A stretch of DNA of 64,000 nucleotides from Pseudomonas sp. BSw22131 (GCF_026810445.1 NZ_CP113949.1:682001-746000); one strand, 5' to 3'; positions 18,404-26,629 are shown, counted from the stretch's first letter. Numbers and translations are program-made. The notes: generated by a model from the sequence alone, not told the origin.

Positions 18404-19678
18404 ATGAATAGAACCCTCTATAGCGTCCTGTTTCACCTTGGTCTACCCATCATCGCGCTGCGTTTGTGGCTGCGCTCACGCAAGGCTCCTGCCTACGCGC
18501 AGCGTGTAAGCGAGCGGTTTGCGCGACGCCTTCCGCGCATGCAGCGCGGCGGTATCTGGGTACACGCCGTCTCGGTCGGCGAGAGCATTGCCGCTGCGCC
18601 GATGATTCGTGAATTGCTGACACGTTATCCCCAGTTGCCCATCACCATTACCTGCATGACGCCCACAGGTTCCGAGCGAATCCGCTCGATGTTCGCCGAC
18701 GAGCCGCGCGTCCAGCATTGCTACCTGCCTTACGATTTTCCGTGGGCCGCGTCCCGTTTTTTGAATCACATCCAGCCCAGACTCGGTGTGATCATGGAGA
18801 CCGAGCTGTGGCCGAATCATATTCACCAGTGTGCGAAAAGAGGCATCCCGATAGTTGTCGCCAATGCCCGGCTATCTGAGCGTTCGGCACGTGGCTACGG
18901 CCGATTCGCCAAACTGACACGCCCGATGCTGGCCGAAGTCAATCTGTTCGCGGTGCAGACCCAGGCCGAGGCACAGCGGTTTCTCGACCTCGGTGCACGG
19001 CCCGAGTGTGTGGTGGTGACCGGTTCGATCAAATTCGATCTGACGATTGATCCCGCATTGCTTGAGCGCGCCACTCAACTGCGTGCCGAGTGGCAAACCA
19101 CGGAGCGTCCGGTCTGGATCGCCGCCAGCACGCATGCCGGCGAGGATGAAATTGTCCTGGCGGCGCATCGTCAGTTGCTGGCGACGCATCCTGACGCTTT
19201 GCTGATGTTGGTGCCGCGTCATCCCGAGCGGTTCAACAGCGTTTTCGAGCTGTGCGAGCAACAAGGGTTTGCAGCGGTTCGGCGGTCGACTTCTCAGTCA
19301 GTGACGTCGTCTACGTCAGTGCTGCTTGGCGATACGATGGGGGAATTGCTGTTCCTTTATGCGCTGGCGGATATCGCATTCGTTGGCGGCAGTCTGGTTC
19401 CCAATGGCGGCCACAACCTGCTGGAGCCAGCCGCATTGGCGAAACCGGTGCTGAGCGGCACGCATCTGTTTAACTTCCTTGAAATCGCGGCGTTGCTGCG
19501 CAATGCGGGGGCGTTGGAGGAAGTGAGCGACGCTGCAAGCCTGTCGATGGGCGTTCAGCGCCTGATCGAGCAGCCGCAGTTGGTACGCACAATGACCGAC
19601 GCAGGATTGGGCGTGATCAAAGCCAATCAGGGTGCGATGCAGCGATTGCTCGAGGGGATCGGACGACTGACTCGCTGA
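18404..19678 (+). CDS. waaA: Kdo transferase WaaA (KdtA)
   Basis: 424 residues, the normal length of the Kdo transferase that adds Kdo to lipid IVA at the inner membrane. The N-terminal domain has GIWVHAVSVGESIAAAP (about 48-64); the C-terminal GT-B domain has WIAASTHAGEDEIVLAAH (about 239-256) and SLVPNGGHNLLEPAAL (about 330-345). The ATG at 18404 is 14 bp after the LysR stop, at the conserved MNRTLYS start. It is unlinked here from the other core genes, as in other pseudomonads. Confidence 0.95.
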   Translation: MNRTLYSVLFHLGLPIIALRLWLRSRKAPAYAQRVSERFARRLPRMQRGGIWVHAVSVGESIAAAPMIRELLTRYPQLPITITCMTPTGSERIRSMFADEPRVQHCYLPYDFPWAASRFLNHIQPRLGVIMETELWPNHIHQCAKRGIPIVVANARLSERSARGYGRFAKLTRPMLAEVNLFAVQTQAEAQRFLDLGARPECVVVTGSIKFDLTIDPALLERATQLRAEWQTTERPVWIAASTHAGEDEIVLAAHRQLLATHPDALLMLVPRHPERFNSVFELCEQQGFAAVRRSTSQSVTSSTSVLLGDTMGELLFLYALADIAFVGGSLVPNGGHNLLEPAALAKPVLSGTHLFNFLEIAALLRNAGALEEVSDAASLSMGVQRLIEQPQLVRTMTDAGLGVIKANQGAMQRLLEGIGRLTR

Positions 19679-19714
19679 GATCATCGCTGGCCAGCGAACC
19701 CTAAGTAACACCGC

Positions 19715-19750
19715 ACGCCATCGACTATGTAGGCCCTTTGTCGATGGCGT
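19715..19750. terminator. Hairpin after waaA
   Basis: ACGCCATCGA / TCGATGGCGT forms a perfect 10-bp stem with a 16-base loop, 37 bp past the waaA stop. It is the only clear structure in the 205-bp gap before the Rhs gene and probably ends the waaA transcript. No T-run follows. Confidence 0.45.
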
Positions 19751-19883
19751 GTAGGACGCAATAACTCCCATCTGTAACCCCTTTCCGTAAATTCTGTAAC
19801 CCACGCTTTTTGTGTTTCGGCGTTCGGACAGCAGCGCTTTATCTCCCTACATTCCCGCGCTTTCTTGGCGCGAGCAACACGGA

Positions 19884-22800
19884 ATGTCCGACGCACTCTG
19901 GGCCGCTCGTCAGGGCGATGCCCTTTCCCACACCTCAGTGATGGCCGACATCCTCGGCGGCGTGCTCGAAGTAGCAGCTTATGTTGCGATCGGGGCGTTG
20001 GCGACGGCCGCTGTTGCCGCTGCGGCCGGGTTGACCCTGGCAACTGGCGGCATTGGTGCTTGCGTGCTTGGCGCAGTGGTCGGTCTGGTGGTGGGCGTCG
20101 CCATGAGTGCAAGTGGTCTGGACACGGGCCTCGGCAGCCTGTGCGAAGGCATCGGCAACGCGCTGTTTCCACCTTCGCCTGCTGCGACCATCCTCACCGG
20201 CTCTCACAACACCTTCATCAACGGACTGCCGGCTGCGCGAGCGGCAGGCAGCGTACCGGATGAAGGGCCTACGGATGCGTTCGATAACGACGAATCCGAG
20301 CCTGAATTCCACGACATCCCCCGTGAGATCTTCTCCCAGATGTGGTGCCCGACCATCGCCACGCCGGTGCCGGGCGCGACTCCCAAGCCGCACGATGAGG
20401 TGCTGTGCACGCGGCACTCACCTATGCCGGTTCCGCTGTTGGCCGAGGGTTCGGCGAAGGTTTTCATCAACGGTCAGCCCGCTGTGCGCAGCGGCGACCG
20501 CAGCAGTTGCGGCGCCACCGTGGTGTCGTCCGGGCTGATATCGCCCAACGTGCGTATTGGTGGCGAAACGGTCGTTGTGCGAGAGATTCGCAGCGGCAAA
20601 ACACCCGGCGTCGGGTTTGCCGTCACGGCGCTGGCGATGCTGCGCGGCGGCCCGAGAAAGCTGATCAGCAATCTGCCTTGCATGGCGCTTGGTGCGGTAA
20701 ACGGCTTCGTCTCCAGCCGGGCCGTCAGCGCGTTGACCCAGGCCGTGACTGGCTCACCTCATCCGGTGCACGCAGCGACAGGGGCCAAAGTGCTGTGCGA
20801 TGCCGAGGAACTGGATTTTGTTCTGCCGGGTGTATTGCCGGTGGCGTGGCAGCGTTTTTACAACAGCCGCGACGAGCGACCTGAAGGCCTGTTTGGCGCG
20901 GGTTGGAGCGTGCCGTTCGAAATCAGCGTGCGCATCGAGGCCCATCCTGATGGCGGCGAGCGGCTGATCTACCTCGATGAGCAGGCGCGTTCCATTGACC
21001 TTGGTGAGCTTGCACCGGGCAACGCGGCGTACAGCGCAGGCGAAGGACTGGCGTTGCGCCGACACGACGACGGGCGATTGTTGATCGAGAGCGAGGACGG
21101 GCTGTATCGCCTGTTCGAACCGCATCCGGCAGACCCTCAGCGGCTTCGACTCGTGCAACTGGAAGACCGTAACGACAACCGCCTCCTTCTTGATTACGAC
21201 GACCTCGGGCGTCTGATCCATGTGCGCGACACCTTCAATATCATGCGGGTTTTGCTGGTGTATTCGGTGCAGTGGCCGCGTCGGGTCTGTCAGATTGAGC
21301 GCTTTCATCTGGATGAGAGCCGGGAGGTGCTGGCCCGTTACGACTATGACGCGCAAGGCGATCTGGCCGAGGTGCGAGACGCGTTGGGGCACACGCAACG
21401 GCGTTTCGTCTACAGCGAGCGGCGCATGGTCGAGCACCAGATGCCGAGCGGGTTGCGCTGTTTCTACGCTTGGGCGTTGATCGACGAGCGCGAGTGGCGG
21501 GTTGTTAAGCACTGGACTGATGAAGGCGATGAGTACCGGTTTGATTACGACCTGACAGCAGGGACCACCTCCGTCACCGACGGTCTTGGCCGGATCAGCA
21601 CCCGGCGCTGGAATGCGCAGCACCAGATCACCGAGTTCACAGATGCGCTTGGACTTACCTGGCAGTTTGAGTGGAATGACGAGCGGCAGTTACTGGGCGC
21701 GGTTGATCCGCAGGGCGGGCAGTGGCAGTTCAGCTACGACGCGGCCGGTAATCTGTGCTCTACGCAGGATCCGCTCGGGCGTCGCGATGCGTCGGTGTAT
21801 CTCGAACACTGGTCGCTGCCGCTGGCGCAGACAGACACAGCGGGTAATAGCTGGCGCTACCGCTACGACAAACGCGGCAATTGTACGCATGTCACCGACC
21901 CGCTCGGGCACGTCACCCGTTACCGGCACGACGTTTACGGGCAGGTCGTCGAGATCATCGACGTCACACAAAAAACCAAAAAGCTGCGCTGGAACGAGCA
22001 TGGGCAGGTTACCCGCCAGACCGACTGCTCAGGTTATCCAACGGATTTTACGTACGACCGTCGCGGCCACTTGCAAGCCGTCACCAATGCCTTGGGCGAG
22101 CGCACGGTTTACCAGCATGACGCCTGCGGCCATTTGCAAAAGCGCGAGCTGAGCGATGGCCGTGTCGAACACTTTCAACGTGATGGCAGTGGTGCGCTGA
22201 CCCGTTTCATCGACGCGGCGGGCAGCGCGACTCACTACCAGCATGGCCTGCGCGGACAGGTCGTTTTGCGCGTCGATGCGCATCAACGCCAGGTCGCATT
22301 TGGCTACGACGCTTACGGCCGTCTGCAAACGCTGACCAATGAGAACGGCGAGCACTACCGGTTTGGCTGGGATGCGGGTGACCAACTGCTGTCGCAGCGC
22401 GACCTGGACGGCAGCGGTCGCCGCTATGGCTACGACGGGCTGGGAAACGTCAGCCATGTTGAGCATGTGCCTGCGCCGAGTCTGGAGGGTGATCAAACCG
22501 ACGCAGCCGAGGCGCTCATTCATCGTTTCGAGCGCGATGCGCTGGGCCGAGTGATCGCCAAAATCACCGACGACGGCTGCAGCGAATACCGGTACGACGA
22601 TGCGGATCAGCTGACGGCCGTTGTCTTCACCGACAGCGCCGGCGGCTCAAGCGCACTGGGGTTTGCGTACGACACTTCGGGCCAGTTGTTAAGTGAGCAA
22701 AGTGCATCGGGCAGCCTTGAGCATCATTACGACGAACTGGGCATTTGCCGTCAGAGCCGAATGCCTGATGGCCGCTGGATCAATCGCCTGCATTACGGCA

Positions 22801-24233
22801 GTGGTCATCTGCACCAGCTCAACATTGATGGTCAGGTGGTGTGCGACTTCGAACGCGACCGTTTGCACCGCGAAGTGCTGCGCAGCCAGGGCCAGATTGT
22901 CACCCGCAGCCAATATGACTTGGGCGGTCGACTCAGTAGCCGTCAGCGACGATCAATTGATCAGCCATTCCACTTGCCTGCTCATGCCCAAAGCGAATAC
23001 CGGTACGACCCGATCGACAACCTGATCGGACGCCTGGACCGCGCAACCCACCAGCGCCAAGTGCTCCACTACGACTCGACGCAACGGATCATGGCCGCCA
23101 ATGACTCGGGTGTCGGCTCGCCGGAAACGTTTGCCTATGACGCCGCCGCCAACCTGCTTGATGGCCCGAAAAGCCGCTTGGGTCAGGTCAGCCATAACCG
23201 GCTACTGAGTTTCCAAGACAAGCGATACCGCTACGACGGCTTCGGCCGCCTGATCGAAAAAAACAGCCTGCGTCACGGCCGACAAACCTTCGCCTACGAC
23301 GCCGAACACCGGCTGATCGAAGTGCGTAACGCACTCGGCAACGTCGTGCGCATGACGTACGACCCGCTCGGACGACGCATCAGTAAAACTGAACACGACC
23401 GCAGCGGCACCGAACTGGGCAAGACCAGCTTTGCCTGGGACGGCCTGCGGCTGCTGCAAGAACACCGCTACGGCCACAGCAGCCTCTATCTCTACATCGA
23501 CAACAGCCACGAACCGCTCGCCCGCGTCGACGGCACGGGCGAACACCAGACCATTCGCTACTACCACAACGACCTGAACGGCCTGCCGCAACTGCTCACC
23601 GAAACCAACGGCGAGGCGGTCTGGAGCGCCGAATTCCAGGTGTGGGGCAACACCCGCGAAGAGAACCGCGAACCCTATTACATCGAACAGCAAAACCTGC
23701 GCTTTCAAGGCCAATACCTCGACCGCGAAACCGGCCTGCACTACAACACCTTCCGCTTCTACGACCCCGATATAGGGCGGTTTACCACACCTGATCCGAT
23801 TGGGTTAGCGGGTGGTTTGAACCTGTATCAGTACGCGCCGAATCCGGTGGGGTGGATTGATCCGCTGGGCTTTGTATGCACGAAGAAATTTAACAAGCGG
23901 TTTGGAATAGCCCAGCCTTGGGTAAGCAAACTAACAGGGAAAAAGCCTGAGGATGTCGAGGCGATGCTGTTGAGTAAAGGCTACTACAAAAACATTACCG
24001 AGTTGGAAACAAAAAAAACATCCCATACTGAGTATATTAGGACAACCAAAAATGGAGCGCTTGTCACATTGGATTTTCATCCGGGTGGTGGTATCCATAA
24101 GACGAGTTATTGGAAGGTGAAGCGAGATGGGGATGTTCAAGGAAGGATCACACCTCCAGGATTTGTGCGATACGAACGAATAGTTGATAGTCCTGTGTTT
24201 GTCGGTGGCGAGCCCAAAAATCAGCCGAGATGA
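19884..24233 (+). CDS. PAAR/Rhs polymorphic toxin (probable T6SS effector)
   Basis: 1449 residues. Order: prePAAR motif AARQGDALSH at 7-16; two hydrophobic helices (about 25-75); PAAR-like segments with FINGLPAARAAG and FINGQPAVRSGDRSSCG (about 110-225); many YD/Rhs repeats (about 290-1290); the Rhs core end DPIGLAGGLNLYQYAPNP and WIDPLGF (to about 1330); then a variable 119-residue tail. PrePAAR-TM-PAAR-Rhs effectors ride the type VI secretion spike and release the tail as toxin; I infer that here. Start ATG 19884 puts the motif at the N-terminus. The tail DNA is more AT-rich than the core. The tail (HPGGGIHKTSYWKV region) is not a domain I recognise. No VgrG or Eag gene is adjacent. Confidence 0.9.
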   Translation: MSDALWAARQGDALSHTSVMADILGGVLEVAAYVAIGALATAAVAAAAGLTLATGGIGACVLGAVVGLVVGVAMSASGLDTGLGSLCEGIGNALFPPSPAATILTGSHNTFINGLPAARAAGSVPDEGPTDAFDNDESEPEFHDIPREIFSQMWCPTIATPVPGATPKPHDEVLCTRHSPMPVPLLAEGSAKVFINGQPAVRSGDRSSCGATVVSSGLISPNVRIGGETVVVREIRSGKTPGVGFAVTALAMLRGGPRKLISNLPCMALGAVNGFVSSRAVSALTQAVTGSPHPVHAATGAKVLCDAEELDFVLPGVLPVAWQRFYNSRDERPEGLFGAGWSVPFEISVRIEAHPDGGERLIYLDEQARSIDLGELAPGNAAYSAGEGLALRRHDDGRLLIESEDGLYRLFEPHPADPQRLRLVQLEDRNDNRLLLDYDDLGRLIHVRDTFNIMRVLLVYSVQWPRRVCQIERFHLDESREVLARYDYDAQGDLAEVRDALGHTQRRFVYSERRMVEHQMPSGLRCFYAWALIDEREWRVVKHWTDEGDEYRFDYDLTAGTTSVTDGLGRISTRRWNAQHQITEFTDALGLTWQFEWNDERQLLGAVDPQGGQWQFSYDAAGNLCSTQDPLGRRDASVYLEHWSLPLAQTDTAGNSWRYRYDKRGNCTHVTDPLGHVTRYRHDVYGQVVEIIDVTQKTKKLRWNEHGQVTRQTDCSGYPTDFTYDRRGHLQAVTNALGERTVYQHDACGHLQKRELSDGRVEHFQRDGSGALTRFIDAAGSATHYQHGLRGQVVLRVDAHQRQVAFGYDAYGRLQTLTNENGEHYRFGWDAGDQLLSQRDLDGSGRRYGYDGLGNVSHVEHVPAPSLEGDQTDAAEALIHRFERDALGRVIAKITDDGCSEYRYDDADQLTAVVFTDSAGGSSALGFAYDTSGQLLSEQSASGSLEHHYDELGICRQSRMPDGRWINRLHYGSGHLHQLNIDGQVVCDFERDRLHREVLRSQGQIVTRSQYDLGGRLSSRQRRSIDQPFHLPAHAQSEYRYDPIDNLIGRLDRATHQRQVLHYDSTQRIMAANDSGVGSPETFAYDAAANLLDGPKSRLGQVSHNRLLSFQDKRYRYDGFGRLIEKNSLRHGRQTFAYDAEHRLIEVRNALGNVVRMTYDPLGRRISKTEHDRSGTELGKTSFAWDGLRLLQEHRYGHSSLYLYIDNSHEPLARVDGTGEHQTIRYYHNDLNGLPQLLTETNGEAVWSAEFQVWGNTREENREPYYIEQQNLRFQGQYLDRETGLHYNTFRFYDPDIGRFTTPDPIGLAGGLNLYQYAPNPVGWIDPLGFVCTKKFNKRFGIAQPWVSKLTGKKPEDVEAMLLSKGYYKNITELETKKTSHTEYIRTTKNGALVTLDFHPGGGIHKTSYWKVKRDGDVQGRITPPGFVRYERIVDSPVFVGGEPKNQPR

Positions 24234-24412
24234 ATTTGTTGGTTTTGTGTGGTGTTTTATTTGGTAGCTGTGTGGAAGGTGCCTTTTGGAGGCTTTAATA
24301 AATACGATTTTAAATTTTAATGTTCTGGGTTTTATGTGCGGAAATCATATTGATGTGAGCTGTGAGTTATTTCAGATATTTCAGGTGCAAGTTAATTGTC
24401 TGTGAGAGAACT

Positions 24413-24838
24413 ATGATATTAAATACCACTATTGTTCCCGGAGAGTCATTAGGGGGGGTTTTTATAGGGGGTAATGTAGAAGATATAATTTCTGAGTTGC
24501 CCGAAATTTATTCGCTAGATGCAGGTCCGAACTCTATCATAATAAATGAAGGCATGATCACTGCTTATCATGACGACGCGGGGGTAATAAGGTATATATC
24601 CTGTAATTCAAGATTCCAAGGAAATTATTTGAATAAGCTCTGGCCTGGCATGACTGTGTCGGACGTGCTGCGTACTACGCGTGAGCAGGTTGCTCATATT
24701 GGACTTGTTAAAATAATCGGAATGCGAGGAATTGGCTTGTTGCTGCCCCGTGACAGAGATGATTTCTGTAAGTTAACCGATCACTTGGACGAAGCGTATG
24801 TGTTTGAAGAGCTTTGGATATATACGTCACATATATAG
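24413..24838 (+). CDS. Probable immunity protein for the Rhs tail
   Basis: 141 residues, no recognised family. It is the first complete gene after the Rhs toxin, the usual immunity position, 179 bp downstream in AT-rich DNA. The protein begins MILNTTIVPGESLGGVFIGG; a LGxxFIGG motif recurs near the N-terminus of the gene at 25484. No signal peptide or membrane segment is evident, so it would act in the cytoplasm. The ATG at 24413 has GAGAGAAC upstream; a longer frame upstream looks non-coding. The immunity role is inferred from position. Confidence 0.72.
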   Translation: MILNTTIVPGESLGGVFIGGNVEDIISELPEIYSLDAGPNSIIINEGMITAYHDDAGVIRYISCNSRFQGNYLNKLWPGMTVSDVLRTTREQVAHIGLVKIIGMRGIGLLLPRDRDDFCKLTDHLDEAYVFEELWIYTSHI

Positions 24839-24844
24839 CTCTAA

Positions 24845-24970
24845 ATGTTGCTGGCCTTTGATGTGCGGGCGCTATTTTTCGGGGCGAACCAAGGCTTGCA
24901 GTTCAATTGTTTAAGTGGTGTCGAAGCGATAAAAATGGTCACGTCTTTTATGAGGTTGCGAACTGAGTGA
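24845..24970 (+). CDS. Small ORF or gene remnant coupled to the next gene
   Basis: An open frame of 41 codons from ATG 24845, whose TGA overlaps the GTG start of the next gene (GTGA). The translation (with GANQGLQFNCLSGVEAIK near its middle) has plausible composition but no recognised family. It could be the 3' end of an older toxin or immunity gene left when the locus was rearranged, or a leader that couples translation. Low confidence that it is a real gene. Confidence 0.25.
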   Translation: MLLAFDVRALFFGANQGLQFNCLSGVEAIKMVTSFMRLRTE

Positions 24971-25365
24971 GAAAGGTACGATACCCATTTTCTGATTTGA
25001 GTAATGAGCCTCAAATTGATGCGGATAACCAGGCACGGCGTTATTCTGCGATGAGCGAGTTGTGCCAATATCAAAATATTATTGATACCTTTGAGAGTGT
25101 TGCAAGCGTTTCGTCTTTGCTCGTAGAAGATTATTACTATGTTGCTACCGATTTCGTCCGGTACAAAGGGAAAAAAATTTCATTTCGAGGTGAGTTATTG
25201 ATAGCCGGAAAAATGAAATTGATAGCCTATCTGGGTAATGCTGCTGCCAGTGATGACTTATGCCAGCTGCTCATATCGCCTCTGTTCGATGTAAGTCCGG
25301 AGCGGGTGATCGTTATTACTGAGGGTTTCTGCTATCTGTATTCGAGGGGGCGAGAGGGAATGTAA
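24967..25365 (+). CDS. Immunity-array family B protein, copy 1
   Basis: 132 residues, family not recognised. Start is GTG at 24967 with GAGG 11 bp upstream; this start aligns with that of the paralogue at 26179. The two share a central YYVAxDxVxYKGKxIxFRG segment and a C-terminal LxxxAAxxDLxxLLISPxF followed by VITE/VTEx(F/V)CxLYS. No signal peptide or membrane helix is seen. Position in the array after an Rhs toxin suggests an immunity role, possibly against a former tip; this is inference. AT-rich relative to the chromosome, consistent with transfer. Confidence 0.72.
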   Translation: MRKVRYPFSDLSNEPQIDADNQARRYSAMSELCQYQNIIDTFESVASVSSLLVEDYYYVATDFVRYKGKKISFRGELLIAGKMKLIAYLGNAAASDDLCQLLISPLFDVSPERVIVITEGFCYLYSRGREGM

Positions 25366-25373
25366 ATCTTTAG

Positions 25374-25480
25374 TTTGATGCAGGCATTGCAAAACAGATC
25401 GCGAAGAGCTTATGCAGGTTTTAGTGAAGGCGGCGGACGGCTTCAGTCGTTACTACATTTCTGGCAGTTATAGACTCTAA
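25374..25480 (+). pseudogene. Possible 3' gene remnant in the immunity array
   Basis: An open stretch of 35 codons between two stops with no upstream start region, reading TDREELMQVLVKAADGFSRY near its centre. It fills the 118-bp gap between two array genes. Composition looks like the C-terminal end of a small soluble protein, and DREEL weakly recalls DRDDF near the end of the 24413 protein. Too short to classify; it may be noise. Confidence 0.2.
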
Positions 25481-25483
25481 TAA

Positions 25484-25927
25484 ATGAATATCGAACTCAC
25501 CCTACTTTTGATAGATGATGAAATTACTGGTTTGGAGTTGGGGGATATATTTATTGGTGGTGATGGGAAGGTGATTGATTCAGGAAATTATAATCCTAGC
25601 CAGTCGATAATGATTTTCATATTTCTCAGTGGTCTGCTGGACGAACTGCAGTCACTGCATGTGACTAAGCGAAACAACCGGAGCGTTGTGAATGCTGCGA
25701 ATTCTTCATTTTATTTGCAGCTTGAAAAAAAGGATAAGAATCTCCTAATAAAAAATGGCGCGACAACCATAGAAATTTCTTTCGAGGATTTCTGTGGGAT
25801 GACCTACGCTAGGATCAAGTCATGGCTGGATGTGTGGCAGTTAAGAATCGATCCAGAGGATACGGTGCTTTGCGAATTGATCGAGTCGTTGGGTCGTTTT
25901 TGCACAGTCTTTAACTACGGATCTTAA
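25484..25927 (+). CDS. Immunity-array protein with LGxxFIGG motif
   Basis: 147 residues, family not recognised. The N-terminus has GLELGDIFIGGDGKVI, resembling the ESLGGVFIGGNVEDI stretch of the 24413 protein, so the two may be distant relatives; the rest does not align by eye. Soluble, with no signal peptide. Upstream ribosome binding site is weak (TAATAAATG). AT-rich. By position another immunity-type gene of the Rhs island. It is followed directly by a broken family B copy, giving an alternating arrangement. Confidence 0.68.
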   Translation: MNIELTLLLIDDEITGLELGDIFIGGDGKVIDSGNYNPSQSIMIFIFLSGLLDELQSLHVTKRNNRSVVNAANSSFYLQLEKKDKNLLIKNGATTIEISFEDFCGMTYARIKSWLDVWQLRIDPEDTVLCELIESLGRFCTVFNYGS

Positions 25928-25954
25928 CATTAAGATTGCTAGCTTAGATTTTTT

Positions 25955-26116
25955 TTGCTCGATGGCAGAGGTGCGAAATTGATACCCTGTTTGCGTAATG
26001 CTGTTGGCACTGAATAACTATGTCCAATGTTGATATCGTCTTTGTTCAGTGTTCGTCTTGGGCGGGTGGCAGATATCACTAAAGACCTATGTTGTCTCTA
26101 TGCAAGGAGCGAGCAT
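25955..26116 (+). pseudogene. Broken copy of the family B immunity gene
   Basis: This interval translates in one frame to the C-terminal half of the family B proteins. LLDGRGAKLIPCLRNAVGTE, then an in-frame TAA at 26015-26017, then LCPMLISSLFSV and DLCCLYARSEHV match the paralogue's LLIAGKMKLIAYLGNAAASD, LCQLLISPLF and GFCYLYSRGREG. No 5' half or start is present upstream. It is therefore a truncated, stop-interrupted third copy, and no long open frame reports it. The match is by eye but covers about 50 codons. Confidence 0.7.
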
Positions 26117-26178
26117 GTTCTTGCAAATAATAGGTGCTATATGTCGTGGGGGCATGTATTGATGATGTGCAAGCTTGT

Positions 26179-26595
26179 ATGAGTAATAATCTTTATAGGT
26201 TTGTTGGTTTGGAACAGTCAGAATTTTCATTGCATCAGGATCTCTCGGAAACGTACTTTGCAATGCGCGAATTATGTCTGCCTGAGGCCATGCTCGTCTT
26301 GTCAGACGGCATTGATGACGTTTTGTCTCTTTTGTCAGAATCGCAGTACTACGTTGCACAAGATTTAGTCAGCTACAAAGGCAAAACAATCACGTTTAGA
26401 GGACAGTTCGCTATGGCTGAAAGCAAAAGCTTGAAAGCTTTCCTCCAACATGCGGCGGCGACCGATGATCTTCGACCCATGCTGATTTCACCTGTCTTCG
26501 GTAGCAGCACCCCACTTCAGGTTATCGCCGTTACCGAAGACGTCTGTTGTCTCTACTCGACAACCGGCAAATGCGCTGCACCTTCCCAGGTTTGA
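26179..26595 (+). CDS. Immunity-array family B protein, copy 2
   Basis: 138 residues, paralogous to the 24967 gene over its full length: MSNNLYRF against MRKVRYPF at the start, YYVAQDLVSYKGKTITFRG against YYVATDFVRYKGKKISFRG in the middle, and a shared end. I chose ATG 26179 because it aligns with the copy 1 start; an in-frame start at 26134 overlaps no homologous sequence. The C-terminus is extended by TGKCAAPSQV. The gene is less AT-rich than copy 1. Function inferred as immunity from location. Confidence 0.72.
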   Translation: MSNNLYRFVGLEQSEFSLHQDLSETYFAMRELCLPEAMLVLSDGIDDVLSLLSESQYYVAQDLVSYKGKTITFRGQFAMAESKSLKAFLQHAAATDDLRPMLISPVFGSSTPLQVIAVTEDVCCLYSTTGKCAAPSQV

Positions 26596-26615
26596 GTGTG
26601 GCGGTGGGGCGGTAA

Positions 26616-26625
26616 CCCCCCCCCC
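26616..26625. repeat. C10 homopolymer between array and tolC
   Basis: Ten consecutive C bases in the 34-bp gap between the last array gene and the tolC stop. Flanking GCGGTGGGGCGG and CCAACCCTACCGC could pair as an imperfect stem around it, so it may belong to a convergent terminator. Confidence 0.5.
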
Positions 26626-26629
26626 AACC

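Noticed and set aside
20754..21623. Minus-strand ORF opposite the Rhs core
   Set aside because: Antisense of the YD-repeat region with no domain or start signal.
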